DNA of 64,000 bases from NCBI RefSeq assembly GCF_017654315.1, contig NZ_CP072203.1, positions 2,232,001 to 2,296,000 on the forward strand, written 5' to 3'. The position numbers were made by a program, and so were the translations under genes. Position 1 is the stretch's first letter; each line of letters opens with the position of its first letter. This document shows positions 26,060 to 34,647 of this stretch, piece by piece. The notes under the pieces are model-generated. The model was not told the origin of the DNA. It was given only the letters and a program-made list of their open reading frames with translations, and searched no databases. Source of the stretch: Gordonia polyisoprenivorans. Lineage in GTDB: Bacteria > Actinomycetota > Actinomycetes > Mycobacteriales > Mycobacteriaceae.

Positions 26060-28009
26060 TCAGCCGACGTGAATCACGGGCCTGCGTGCGACATCGGGCT
26101 CGGCCCGGCGCACCACCTCGCGGGTCACCGCCGCCACCTCACCCTGCCCGATGAACAAGAAGCGCAGGATGTTGACGATCGGATTGTCCTCGCTCCATTC
26201 GAAATAGACGTTGGGTACGAGGTCGGTCCAGTCGCGGATGGCAAACAGGGTGGACGCGATCGTGTTCGGTACCGCCGCCGAGCTCACCCACAGGATGCGG
26301 AATCCGCCCTCGTGATAGCGCCCGTGGATTTCCAGGTCGGTGACGAAGTCCGACGAATCGGTGACATTGACTTCCAGGAACACGATCTGATCGGCGTCGG
26401 GAATGTGGCTCTCGGCGCGTTGCTGCAGTTCCTTCTCGCGATATTCGACCAGGGAGCGATCGTCGGGGTCGTGGGTGACGATGTGGATCTCGCCGGCCAG
26501 TGCGGCACCGTCGATGATCTGCTGAGCAGTCTCGTCGAACGTGATCTCCCCGCTGCGCAGCTCGAACGAGCGACTGACCCGGGATGCGAACGACAGGATG
26601 AGGATCGCGGCGATGAAGAACGCGGCGACCTGCACACCCTCGGGGCGTTCGATGATGTTGGTGACGGTGGTGTAGCAGAACACCAGGGCGATACCGCCGA
26701 AACAGATGGTGGCCACGCGTCGGCGATGTTTGCGTACCGAGAGCATCACCGCGATGGCGGCCGAGGTCATCAACACCAGCACACCGGTTGCGTACGCCGA
26801 ACCCTGTTTGTCGACCGAGGCGTCGAAGTAGATCGTGACACCGGCGGCGATCAGGATGAACACGACCACCAGCGGGCGGTTGGCGCGCGCCCAGTCCGGT
26901 GCCATGCCGTACCGCGGGAGGTAGCGCGGAACGAGGTTGAGCAGTCCTGCCATCGCCGACGCCCCGGCGAACCACAGGATGAGAATCGTACTGATGTCGT
27001 AGACCGTGCCGAAGGCGTTGCCGAGGTCGGCGTGGGCGAGGAAGGCCAGGGCACGTCCGTTCGCCTGGCCGCCGACGTCGAACGCCTTCTCCGGGATAAG
27101 GATCGTGCACACCAGGCTGCTGGTGATCAGCAGGATGCTCATGGTGACCGCGGCGGTGGTCAGCAGTCGGCGGGTACCGGCGATACGAACGGTCGGGCGA
27201 TTCGGTGGATCATCCGGCGAGCCGTCGATCTGGGGCATCACCGCCACACCGGTCTCGAATCCGGACAAACCGAGTGCGAGTTTCGGGAACACCAGGAGCG
27301 CAATCGCGATCATCATCCATGGACTGCCGTGTTCGGCGGTCATGGCGTGGCTCCAGTCGACAACGACGTGGGGCGAGGTCGCGATGCGCCACAAACCGTC
27401 GGCGATGACCACGACGTTGAGTGCGAGATAGATTGCGACGAGCCCGACGGCGACCGCGATGGCCTCGGTGAAGCCGCGCAAGAAGATCGCGGCGAGGAAG
27501 GCGAGGAACACCAGGGTGATGGCGACGTTGTGCCCGGTGAAAATGTCCGGGACGAACGGATTCTCGATGAAGTGCGCGGTGGCGTCGGCCGCCGAGAGTG
27601 TCATGGTGATCAAGAAGTCGGTGGCCGCGAATCCGAGCAGTACGAGGACGAATACCTTTCCGCCCCACCACGGTAGGAGTCGCTCGAGCATCGCGATCGA
27701 CCCGGAGCCGTGCGGTGAACGTGCGGCGATGTATCGATACACCGGCAGCGCGCCGAACAGCGTCAGGGCCACCAGCACGATCGTGGCCAATGGTGCGATG
27801 GTGCCGGCGGCCAGTGCTGCGATGCCTGGTTGGTACCCCAGCGACGAGAAGTAGTCGACGCCCGTGAGGCACATCACCTTCCACCACGAGTGGGTTTTTG
27901 TCTCGGTGTTCGTGCGCCGGTACGGCCCCATCAAGCCCGCGGGTTCGGGAGAGATGTCGGACAGGAACCACCGTCTCAGCGTTCCGTGCGGCATCGTCGT
28001 CTTCGGCAT
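26060..28009 (-). CDS. APC-superfamily amino acid/cation permease with cytoplasmic C-domain
   Basis: 649-residue transporter with about 12 hydrophobic segments (residues ~45-500) and a cytoplasmic C-terminal domain of ~140 residues (starting [17 protein letters not shown]) of the kind found in actinobacterial APC permeases. Motifs: [20 protein letters not shown] (first helix), [14 protein letters not shown], and [19 protein letters not shown]. Substrate unknown; amino acid or potassium are candidates. ATG 28009 is preceded by TACGCT at 6 nt, suggesting leaderless transcription; an upstream frame to 28189 overlaps regulatory DNA and is not favoured. Divergent from the MspA porin genes. Confidence 0.82.
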   Translation of the reverse strand: MPKTTMPHGTLRRWFLSDISPEPAGLMGPYRRTNTETKTHSWWKVMCLTGVDYFSSLGYQPGIAALAAGTIAPLATIVLVALTLFGALPVYRYIAARSPHGSGSIAMLERLLPWWGGKVFVLVLLGFAATDFLITMTLSAADATAHFIENPFVPDIFTGHNVAITLVFLAFLAAIFLRGFTEAIAVAVGLVAIYLALNVVVIADGLWRIATSPHVVVDWSHAMTAEHGSPWMMIAIALLVFPKLALGLSGFETGVAVMPQIDGSPDDPPNRPTVRIAGTRRLLTTAAVTMSILLITSSLVCTILIPEKAFDVGGQANGRALAFLAHADLGNAFGTVYDISTILILWFAGASAMAGLLNLVPRYLPRYGMAPDWARANRPLVVVFILIAAGVTIYFDASVDKQGSAYATGVLVLMTSAAIAVMLSVRKHRRRVATICFGGIALVFCYTTVTNIIERPEGVQVAAFFIAAILILSFASRVSRSFELRSGEITFDETAQQIIDGAALAGEIHIVTHDPDDRSLVEYREKELQQRAESHIPDADQIVFLEVNVTDSSDFVTDLEIHGRYHEGGFRILWVSSAAVPNTIASTLFAIRDWTDLVPNVYFEWSEDNPIVNILRFLFIGQGEVAAVTREVVRRAEPDVARRPVIHVG

Positions 28010-28101
28010 CGGATCAGCGTAGTACCGACGGCCGTCGGAGTTGTTGTCAATGTGGGTGTTCACTCCGACAGGCCGCTTGGCGGAGATTGTCCAAATTGTC
28101 A

Positions 28102-28126
28102 GAATTCGTTGCGACGCAACGAATTC
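28102..28126. promoter_or_regulatory. 25-bp perfect dyad in a divergent promoter region
   Basis: Two perfect 11-bp arms, GAATTCGTTGC and GCAACGAATTC, separated by GAC. Located between the divergent APC permease (start 28009) and first MspA porin (start 28269). The symmetry and AT-rich core are those of a dimeric regulator's operator. A short direct repeat of ATTGTC (28086-28091 and 28095-28100) lies just before it. Confidence 0.7.
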
Positions 28127-28268
28127 AAGCATTCTGGCGCTTTGCCTGAGTGGGGTCAGATCGACGTCCCGGAGGCTTGCTGCGTTCACCTTTTGTTCGC
28201 CGAGATATCAGTACGCTTCGCCCGACGTTGCCGAAGGCGGCGACCGAAGGACACTCCGAGAGGAATTC

Positions 28269-28955
28269 ATGAGCACGATCGAGTCACCGGTGCGCGCACG
28301 CCGGGGGGCCTTGACGGCGATCGCCGCGGGCGCCATCGCGGCCGGTATCACCGCGGGCGCGGCGGCACCCGCCCACGCCGACACCTTCGTTCCGCTGCCG
28401 AACGGCAGCGTGTCGGCGCACGACCTCACGCTGACGCGCACCAACGAGTCGGCACAGGTGTCACCGTCGATGGCCGCCAACGGTGCCGGACGCAACGTGT
28501 GGGTCAGCGCCAACATCACGTTGAAGGCCCCCAAGCTGCAGCCCACCGGATCGTTCCCGGCCAACGGTCCCGCGGGTGAGGCGACGATGCCGGGCACCAA
28601 CGGCACCTCCAACGACGGCTCGGCCGCGACCCTGTCGGCCGGGTATATCGTCGGCTGCCAGGTCAACATCGGCAGCCTGACCGCCGGTATCACCGGCAGC
28701 ATCACCTCGGCCGGCGTGCCCGGTGCGTCGGGGTCGCTGAGCGTTCCGCTGACCCCTGGTCAGGTGACCTTCGTGCAGATCGACAGCTACGACATCGCCA
28801 AGGCCGGCACCTACTACTTCAACTACCAGCGGTTCGCCATGCAGATCCAGAACTGCGCGGGCTATGCGCAGGCGCGGTCGTTCGTCACCGTCGAGACCGG
28901 CGGAAACGACCACAACAAGATCAACCTCTATGGCAAGCCGTTCTCGATCGGCTGA
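28269..28955 (+). CDS. MspA-family outer-membrane porin
   Basis: 228-residue porin expected to form octameric channels in the mycolic-acid outer membrane for uptake of small hydrophilic solutes. Signal peptide 1-38 (ends APAHAD). Family features: LPNGSVSAHDLTLTRTNES, RNVWVSANITL, AGYIVGCQVNI, and the C-terminal NCAGYAQARSFVTVET followed by INLYGKPFSIG. Two conserved Cys (VGCQ, QNCAG). Compared with MspA it has a Gly/Asn-rich insertion near residue 105-120 (GPAGEATMPGTNGTSNDGS), which could alter the channel mouth. GAGAGGAATTC precedes the ATG. A paralogue follows 40 bp downstream. Confidence 0.93.
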   Translation: MSTIESPVRARRGALTAIAAGAIAAGITAGAAAPAHADTFVPLPNGSVSAHDLTLTRTNESAQVSPSMAANGAGRNVWVSANITLKAPKLQPTGSFPANGPAGEATMPGTNGTSNDGSAATLSAGYIVGCQVNIGSLTAGITGSITSAGVPGASGSLSVPLTPGQVTFVQIDSYDIAKAGTYYFNYQRFAMQIQNCAGYAQARSFVTVETGGNDHNKINLYGKPFSIG

Positions 28956-28995
28956 CCGGCCCCACTCGACACCGACGAACTACACAAGGAACACA

Positions 28996-29661
28996 ATGAC
29001 AATCCGTTTCACGCGTCTCTCGGTTCTTGCCGGTGTGCCCGCCGCCGCGGCGATCGCCGTCCTGGCCACCGCGGGTGCCGCGGCCGCCGATGTCCACGTC
29101 TCCCTCCCGTCTCAGACCCAGACGCTGACCACCGGTGACGGCGTCGGGGTCACCCTGACTCGATCGGGCGAGACCGCCACCATCAGCCCGTCGCTGGGCA
29201 GCACCCCGCTGCACCGCAACGCCTGGGTGTCGGCGACCTACAACGTCACCACCAGCAAGCCGGTCAGCAAGATCAAGTTCCAGGCCGGTTACACCGTCGG
29301 CTGCCAGGTGAACCTCAACGGCTTCACCAACTCGAACACCCCGTCGGGGTCGGTGTCTACCGCGGGCGTTGCCTCGGGAACAGTCAACGAGGGTGGCTCG
29401 ATCTCGATCGGCCCCGGCCAGGCTGTCAACTACTACGTCTACGACTACGAGCGCGCCGATCCGTTCGGCAACGACCAGCACAAGTCGTGGGTGCCGATCG
29501 TCAAGACCACCCATGGCGAGGTCAGCTACACCAACGAGACCATGCAGGTCAACGGGTGTGCCGGCTATGCGCAGGCGCGGTCGTTCGCCAATGTGTACAT
29601 CATGGGCGACCACGGGGAGCAGATCGTCAGCTTCTACGGACAGCCGTTCAGTCTCGGGTAA
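28996..29661 (+). CDS. MspA-family outer-membrane porin, second copy
   Basis: 221-residue paralogue of the preceding porin. Signal peptide ends near residue 31 (GAAAAD). Conserved parts: LTTGDGVGVTLTRSGET, RNAWVSATYNVTTS, AGYTVGCQVNLNG, NGCAGYAQARSFANVY and SFYGQPFSLG; same Cys pair. It has longer loops rich in Asp and Lys (DYERADPFGNDQHKSWVPIV) than copy 1, so the constriction charge may differ. AAGGAACACA precedes the ATG. Probably cotranscribed with copy 1; a strong hairpin ends the unit at 29693-29731. Confidence 0.93.
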   Translation: MTIRFTRLSVLAGVPAAAAIAVLATAGAAAADVHVSLPSQTQTLTTGDGVGVTLTRSGETATISPSLGSTPLHRNAWVSATYNVTTSKPVSKIKFQAGYTVGCQVNLNGFTNSNTPSGSVSTAGVASGTVNEGGSISIGPGQAVNYYVYDYERADPFGNDQHKSWVPIVKTTHGEVSYTNETMQVNGCAGYAQARSFANVYIMGDHGEQIVSFYGQPFSLG

Positions 29662-29692
29662 CCCTCTCACAGCCGGGACTGGCTGAGGTGAC

Positions 29693-29731
29693 GACGTGCG
29701 ACGCATCCCTGCAGGGGTCGCGTCGCACGTC
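29693..29731. terminator. Strong hairpin after porin genes
   Basis: Perfect 12-bp arms, GACGTGCGACGC and GCGTCGCACGTC, around a loop that itself contains CCCTGCAGGG. No T-tract follows, as is usual for actinobacterial intrinsic terminators. It lies 32 bp after the second porin stop and before the CDF gene. Confidence 0.8.
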
Positions 29732-29796
29732 CATCTGTGCGCCCACGAGCGTGTGGTGGGCGCAGTGGCGGGCTCGCCGCGTGAGACGATCGAGCA

Positions 29797-30774
29797 ATGA
29801 CTTCCGAGCCGACGACGCACGAGCCGACGGTGAACGAGCCGACGGGGCCGGCCAATGAGTCGATGGTCACCGTGATCATCGCCTTCGCCATGAACATCCT
29901 TGTGGCCGTGGCGAAGACCGTTGCAGCGGTGATCACCGGGTCGGCGTCGATGGTCGCCGAGTCGGCGCACTCGTGGGCCGATGCGGGCAACGAGGTGTTC
30001 TTGCTGATCGCCGAACGGCGTGGTGGCCTGGGGCGTGATCGGGCACATCCGTTCGGCCATGGCCGGGAAACCTACATCTGGTCGATGTTCGCCGCCTTCG
30101 GCTTGTTCGCCGTCGGCGCTGCGGTGTCGGTGATGCATGGCATCACCTCGCTCTCGCATCCCGAGCCCGACGCCGACTACGTCGTCGGCTACCTCGTGTT
30201 GGCGATCTCGGCGGTTCTGGAGGCGACGTCGTTCATCCAATCGATCCGGCAGGCCCGTGCGGGCGGGCGACGAATCTCGATGCACCCGTTACGTTTTGTC
30301 AGTCGTACCTCCAACACCACGCTCCGCGCGGTGTTCGCCGAGGATGCCGCGGCTTTGGTGGGCCTGGCGATCGCGGCCACCGGGATGGCGCTGCACGAGA
30401 TCACCGGGTCGGCGGTGTACGACGCGGTCGGTTCAATCCTGGTGGGCCTGTTGCTGGGCGTCATCGCGATCTTCCTGATCAAACGTAACGGCGAATTCCT
30501 GTTGGGGCAGAGTGCCTTGCCCGCCACCCGGCAGGCGATGTTGCGTCGGCTCCTCGACCACCCGGACATCGACCGCGTCACCTATCTGCACATCGAATAT
30601 GTTGGGCCGGTCCAGTATTACCTCGTCGCCGCCATCGACATCCGCGGCGATCTGCGAGAGCACGACGTCGCGGTTCTGTTGCGCCGCATCGAGGCCGAGA
30701 TCGAGGAGCAGGACGCGATCGTGGAGGCGGTACTCACGCTGTCCACCGCCGACGAGCCGTCGTTGTTGGAATGA
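29797..30774 (+). CDS. Cation diffusion facilitator (CDF) metal transporter
   Basis: 325-residue metal efflux protein, probably for Zn, Co or related divalent ions in exchange for protons. Six membrane segments. Metal-site signatures: AESAHSWADAGNE in helix 2 (H and D), the DRAHPFGHGRE loop after it, and AEDAAALVG in helix 5 (acidic pair). C-terminal cytoplasmic domain (~215-325) of the CDF dimerisation fold. Separated from the porins by a strong terminator, so separately expressed. Confidence 0.9.
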   Translation: MTSEPTTHEPTVNEPTGPANESMVTVIIAFAMNILVAVAKTVAAVITGSASMVAESAHSWADAGNEVFLLIAERRGGLGRDRAHPFGHGRETYIWSMFAAFGLFAVGAAVSVMHGITSLSHPEPDADYVVGYLVLAISAVLEATSFIQSIRQARAGGRRISMHPLRFVSRTSNTTLRAVFAEDAAALVGLAIAATGMALHEITGSAVYDAVGSILVGLLLGVIAIFLIKRNGEFLLGQSALPATRQAMLRRLLDHPDIDRVTYLHIEYVGPVQYYLVAAIDIRGDLREHDVAVLLRRIEAEIEEQDAIVEAVLTLSTADEPSLLE

Positions 30775-30781
30775 AGGCGGG

Positions 30782-30800
30782 CCGGACTGACGACGTCCGG
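30782..30800. terminator. Short hairpin between convergent genes
   Basis: CCGGAC, a 7-nt loop, then GTCCGG, located 8 bp after the CDF stop and facing the pirin gene end. A modest hairpin that could serve both directions. Confidence 0.45.
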
Positions 30801-30846
30801 AGTGAAGGTGGTTGGGAGACCATAAGGACGACGGCATGATGAGTGT

Positions 30847-31587
30847 TCAGAATCCGGCGTGCATCTCCCAGTAGAGGATCTCGGCGTCGCCGGCCGCGGT
30901 GACCGAGACGTCGCCGGCATCGGTCAGGCGTGCGGCATCACCGTCGGTGAGACGAGTGTCGTCGAATGCGACCGATCCACGCACGACATACAGGTGACCG
31001 AATCGGGCGCCCGGCAGCACCACCGAGGTGCCCGCGGTCATTCGCGCAGCATGCAGTGCGGCAAACGGATTCGGCAAAGACAGTGCGCCGCTGTGACGAT
31101 CGCGGTCGAGTCCCGACACGATCGGCACGAGTTCGCCGGTCGACAGTGCGGAGGTGACGTCGGTTTCGGCGTATTCCGGTTCGCGACCGGCATATTCGGT
31201 CGCCACCCACATCTGCACGACGCGCAATCGGGTGCGCTCGGTGCGGGTGGCGGCATTGCGTTCGGAGTGGGTGATGCCGGTGCCCGCGGTCATCCGCTGC
31301 ACGACGCCGGGCGTGAGGATTCCGGAGTTGCCGCGCGAATCCCGATGATGCAGTGCGCCGTCGACGACCCAGGTGATGATCTCGACGTCGGTGTGCTCGT
31401 GGGTGTCGAAGCCCTCGGCGGCGTCCACGGTGTCGTCGTTGTTGACCAGCAGGACGCCGTGCGCGTTGCCGACGAGGTCGAAATTGCCGGTGGCGGGAAA
31501 GGATTGGAGCGAGGTGAGCCATTCGTTGTCCCACCGGTGGCGGGCGTCGGAACGGATCACCTGAATCGTGTGCTCGGTGGTCGTCAT
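30847..31587 (-). CDS. Pirin family protein (cupin)
   Basis: 246-residue bicupin protein of the pirin/YhhW group, some members of which have quercetin 2,3-dioxygenase activity. N-terminal cupin metal site residues appear in GFDTHEHTDVEIITWVVDGALHHRDS (His-x-His and later His) and in AGTGITHSERN. The C-terminal cupin is more degenerate. Its ATG overlaps the MarR stop codon (ATGA), so it is the last gene of a coupled pirin–marR–pirin operon. Likely role in redox or electrophile response (inference). Confidence 0.88.
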   Translation of the reverse strand: MTTTEHTIQVIRSDARHRWDNEWLTSLQSFPATGNFDLVGNAHGVLLVNNDDTVDAAEGFDTHEHTDVEIITWVVDGALHHRDSRGNSGILTPGVVQRMTAGTGITHSERNAATRTERTRLRVVQMWVATEYAGREPEYAETDVTSALSTGELVPIVSGLDRDRHSGALSLPNPFAALHAARMTAGTSVVLPGARFGHLYVVRGSVAFDDTRLTDGDAARLTDAGDVSVTAAGDAEILYWEMHAGF

Positions 31588-32078
31588 CGAGGGGTCTCGC
31601 CTTCCAGGTCGTCGAGATGGGTGGCCAGCGTGCGCATCAGATCGCCCAGTGCCGCACCGTCCTGCGCGGTCAGTGCCGCGGAGTAGAGGCGCCGCACGGC
31701 CGTGCCGTGATCATGAGCCGCGGCTGTGAACGCCGCACGCCCGTCGTCGGTGAGCACCGCATAGCTCCCACGCCGATCCTCGGGGACCGCAGCGCGTGAC
31801 AGCCAACCCCGCCGCACCATCACATCGATCTGATACGAGAGCCGCGAGGTCGAGAAGACCATCCGGTGCGACAGCTCACGCATCCGGGCTCGACCATCGG
31901 GGCATTCGTGCAGGATCAACAGAATGTGATAGTCCGACAACGACATTCCGCAGTGTCGGCGCAGATCGTCGTCGAGCAGGGTTTGCAGGCGAGCGCTGGT
32001 CTCGATAAACGGACGCCACGCGTCCGTCACGGGATCAGCACTCGCCCGCCCGCCTGCGGTGCCAGGGGCTCGGCTCAT
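31584..32078 (-). CDS. MarR-family transcriptional regulator
   Basis: 164 residues. Winged helix-turn-helix with MSLSDYHILLILHE, RMRELSHRMVFSTSRLSYQIDVMVRRGWLSR (recognition helix and wing start) and EDRRGSYAVLTDDGR (wing). Both ends overlap neighbours by ATGA junctions: its start lies in the stop of the upstream pirin gene, its stop in the start of the downstream one. Almost certainly autoregulates the operon through the TTGCTCA dyad at 33071-33088. Confidence 0.92.
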   Translation of the reverse strand: MSRAPGTAGGRASADPVTDAWRPFIETSARLQTLLDDDLRRHCGMSLSDYHILLILHECPDGRARMRELSHRMVFSTSRLSYQIDVMVRRGWLSRAAVPEDRRGSYAVLTDDGRAAFTAAAHDHGTAVRRLYSAALTAQDGAALGDLMRTLATHLDDLEGETPR

Positions 32079-33049
32079 CGGGTACCGGTGTGCGGCATCA
32101 GCGCATTCGGCGGAACGACGCCGAGACGTCCGGCCTGGAAATCCTCCATGGCCTCGATCAACTGTTCGCGGGTGTTCATCACGAACGGACCATACTGGGC
32201 GACGGGCTCGCGGAGCGGTTGACCGCCGAGAAACAGCACCTCCAGTGCCGGCCGGTTGCTGTCCTGCCCGGCGTCGGCACTGACGGTGATGCGGTCGCCG
32301 GCGCCGAAGACCGCGAGTTGTCCCTGCTCGATGGGCCGGGCGTCGGGGCCGACGGTTCCCCGACCGGACAACACGTAGGCCAGTGCGTTGAAGTCGGTGC
32401 GCCACGGCACCGACACCGACGCGCCCGGTTCGATCGTGGTGTGCGCGACAGTGATCGGGGTGTGGGTGGACCCCGGACCGGCATGTCCGTCGATCTCGCC
32501 GGCGATGATGCGCACCAGCGCACCGCCGTCGGGGGAGGCGACCAGGGCGACGTTGCCGCCCTCGAGATTCTGGTAGCGCGGCGTGAGGAACTTGTCCTTG
32601 GCGGGCAGGTTCACCCACAGCTGGATGCCGTGGAACAGACCGCCCGATTCCACCAGTTCGGCGGGCGGGGTCTCGATGTGCAGGATGCCCGATCCGGCGG
32701 TCATCCACTGGGTGGCGCCGTTCTCGATGAGACCTCCGCCGCCGGTCGAATCCTGGTGCTGGAAGCGGCCGTCGATCATGTAGGTGACGGTCTCGAATCC
32801 GCGGTGCGGATGCCAGTCGGTGCCCTTCGGTTCACCCGGCTGATAGTCGACCTCGCCCATCTGATCCATGTGGATGAACGGGTCGAGCGCCGATGTGGGC
32901 ACGCCGGCGAAGGCACGCACCACGGGGAAACCCTCGCCCTCATAGCCGCGCGGGCCGCGGGTGATGGTGCGGACCGGGCGTTCGGTGGCCTCGAGCGGTG
33001 CCGGCGTCAGCCGGGGCAGGGTGGTGGTGTCGGCGGTGACGGCGGGCAT
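32075..33049 (-). CDS. Pirin family protein, first gene of operon
   Basis: 324-residue pirin-type bicupin. Metal-site residues lie in GTDWHPHRGFETVTYMIDGRFQHQDS near 85-110 and in GSGILHIETP near 135, matching the three-His-one-Glu arrangement of pirins. C-terminal cupin contains GRGTVGPDA and a pirin C-terminal NTREQLIEAMEDFQAGRLG. ATG 33049 has AGGAGG at ideal spacing; the upstream in-frame ATG at 33088 falls inside the operator dyad and is not used. Leads the operon with MarR and a second pirin. Confidence 0.9.
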   Translation of the reverse strand: MPAVTADTTTLPRLTPAPLEATERPVRTITRGPRGYEGEGFPVVRAFAGVPTSALDPFIHMDQMGEVDYQPGEPKGTDWHPHRGFETVTYMIDGRFQHQDSTGGGGLIENGATQWMTAGSGILHIETPPAELVESGGLFHGIQLWVNLPAKDKFLTPRYQNLEGGNVALVASPDGGALVRIIAGEIDGHAGPGSTHTPITVAHTTIEPGASVSVPWRTDFNALAYVLSGRGTVGPDARPIEQGQLAVFGAGDRITVSADAGQDSNRPALEVLFLGGQPLREPVAQYGPFVMNTREQLIEAMEDFQAGRLGVVPPNALMPHTGTR

Positions 33050-33070
33050 GGGGTCCTCCTCGGATCGAGA

Positions 33071-33088
33071 TTGCTCAAATCTGAGCAA
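33071..33088. promoter_or_regulatory. Perfect MarR-type operator dyad
   Basis: TTGCTCAAATCTGAGCAA: 7-bp arms TTGCTCA/TGAGCAA with a 4-bp spacer, 22 bp upstream of the first pirin start. Size and position fit autorepression by the MarR protein encoded second in the operon. Confidence 0.7.
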
Positions 33089-33233
33089 CTGAACGACTCA
33101 ACCAGGGAGGTGCTCGAGGTATTCCGTCCCCACACACGAGCCTGTCTGGAGGTGAACGCCCACTCACTCGGGCGTATCCCGGTGAGTCTGTCGTCGCCGC
33201 GACAACCCCTCGGCCGCTGAAGTCTGGGCTACA

Positions 33234-34106
33234 TCAGCGCCGGTGTGCGCCGGCTCCCCAGCGATCGGGATTGGGGAACTGCAGAACGGATTGTTGGAGG
33301 GCTGCCCCGAAATCGGCTGCCGACCAGCCGGCGTCCTGAGTCCACGTCGCCGTCGCCGCAGGGTGCAACCACACCGACAAGTCGGTGCCGTCGAGGGACA
33401 GGCACTGACCGTGGACATGTGCCGAGTCGTCGCCGGCGAGGTAGACGGCCAGCGGAGCGATGGACTCGGCCGGCGAAAAGGCCAGTGCATGTTCCACTGT
33501 CGTGTCGCCGTCGAACACAGCCGTCATGTCGGTGGCGGCGATCGGTGCCAGGGCAGTGACGGTGATGCCGTGGCGGGCGAGTTCGAGGTCCATGACCCTC
33601 GTCAGTCCGACGATGCCGGCCCTGGCTGCGGCATAGTTGGCTTGTCCGAACATGCCGAACAGCCCGGATCCCGACGTGATGTTCAGGATTCGTCCGCCAC
33701 CCGCTCCGCGGATGGCCCGAGCGGCTGCGGCACCGCACGAGAAGGTTCCGCGGAGGTGGACGGCGAGCACCTCGTCGAACTCTGCCACCGACATCCGGGT
33801 GAAGGATCGGTCGCGGGTGATACCGGCATTGTTGATGAGCATGTCGATGCGGCCGAAGGAGCGCACGCAGTGATCGATCAGGTCACGACAGAACGAGTCG
33901 TCGGCCACCGAACCGGCCAGTCCCACCGCGACTCCTCCGCGCGCGGTGATCTCGTCCACCGCGGCATCGGTGGATTCTCGGCCGGTGCCGTTGACGACCA
34001 CACCGGCGTCGGCGAGGGCCTGCGCGAACGCACGGCCGAGTCCGCGCGTCGATCCGGGGATCACCATCGCGCGATCACGCAGTGGGGTCGGCGACTCGGT
34101 ACTCAT
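33234..34106 (-). CDS. Short-chain dehydrogenase/reductase with atypical active site
   Basis: 290-residue SDR resembling the dehydrogenase domain of 17-beta-HSD type 4 / 3-hydroxyacyl-CoA dehydrogenases. Cofactor loop PGSTRGLGRAF near 17-27, NNAG near 90, catalytic Ser in NITSGSG, and Tyr in NYAAARAG. The usual YxxxK is YxxxR here: the catalytic Lys is replaced by Arg, and the glycine loop is PGSTRGLG rather than TGxxxGxG. It may be weakly active or altered. Last gene of the long minus-strand acyl-CoA operon that begins at 39514. Confidence 0.85.
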   Translation of the reverse strand: MSTESPTPLRDRAMVIPGSTRGLGRAFAQALADAGVVVNGTGRESTDAAVDEITARGGVAVGLAGSVADDSFCRDLIDHCVRSFGRIDMLINNAGITRDRSFTRMSVAEFDEVLAVHLRGTFSCGAAAARAIRGAGGGRILNITSGSGLFGMFGQANYAAARAGIVGLTRVMDLELARHGITVTALAPIAATDMTAVFDGDTTVEHALAFSPAESIAPLAVYLAGDDSAHVHGQCLSLDGTDLSVWLHPAATATWTQDAGWSAADFGAALQQSVLQFPNPDRWGAGAHRR

Positions 34107-34137
34107 GGACGACGGGTGCTCACGAACGACGCGGGGC

Positions 34138-34647
34138 TCATCGACGGCGCGTGAGCGACATCAGGTAGGCGCCGCCGAGAAGTCCGCCACGTTCGGGTAG
34201 CGCACCGAGCTGACGGAGCATGTCGGAGATGTCGTACGCCGAGCGGTAGTGCGACAGGCGGTGGTCGGTGAACTCCAGGAAGATGTCGCAGCCGTGCGCA
34301 TCATAGGTGGCCTTGGGATGGAGTTTCGCCGGTCCGTGGCCGAACTGACGGAACAGCACGATGCCGCGTTGCGCGTCGGAGGAGGAGAATCGCTCGATCT
34401 CCTCGAAGGCCACATCGGGCATGGCTTGCCAGATCTTCTCGGTGTACTCGGCGACGCCGTCGATGCCGTGGATCACCTCGGGCCAGAAAACCCGGTCGTC
34501 CCAGGTGATGTCGGGATGCAACAGAGCCAGCACCTCGTCGGTGGAGTGCGAGTTCCAAGCGGCCAGCCAGCGGGTGGAGAAGTCGTCGAGGAAGCTGCGC
34601 GAGGCAGCAGCTCCGGTTGTGCTCATGTCTGACATCGATGATCTCAC
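34138..34647 (-). CDS. SnoaL-like / NTF2-fold protein
   Basis: 169 residues with a cone-shaped NTF2 fold predicted from WLAAWNSHSTDEVLALLHPDITWDD and the following FWPEVIHGIDGVAEYTEKIWQAMPDV, typical of SnoaL-like polyketide cyclases, limonene epoxide hydrolases and ketosteroid isomerase relatives. A small-molecule isomerase or hydratase step in the pathway is plausible (inference). The GTG at 34647 overlaps the preceding TGA; ATGs at 34635 and 34626 are alternative starts. Lies between a crotonase and an SDR in the same operon. Confidence 0.78.
   Translation of the reverse strand: MRSSMSDMSTTGAAASRSFLDDFSTRWLAAWNSHSTDEVLALLHPDITWDDRVFWPEVIHGIDGVAEYTEKIWQAMPDVAFEEIERFSSSDAQRGIVLFRQFGHGPAKLHPKATYDAHGCDIFLEFTDHRLSHYRSAYDISDMLRQLGALPERGGLLGGAYLMSLTRRR

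Noticed and set aside
25739-27676. 645-codon plus-strand open frame opposite the secreted protein and APC permease
   Set aside because: No family features, rich in His/Asp/Gly as expected for the complement of membrane-protein codons; the permease on the other strand is clear.
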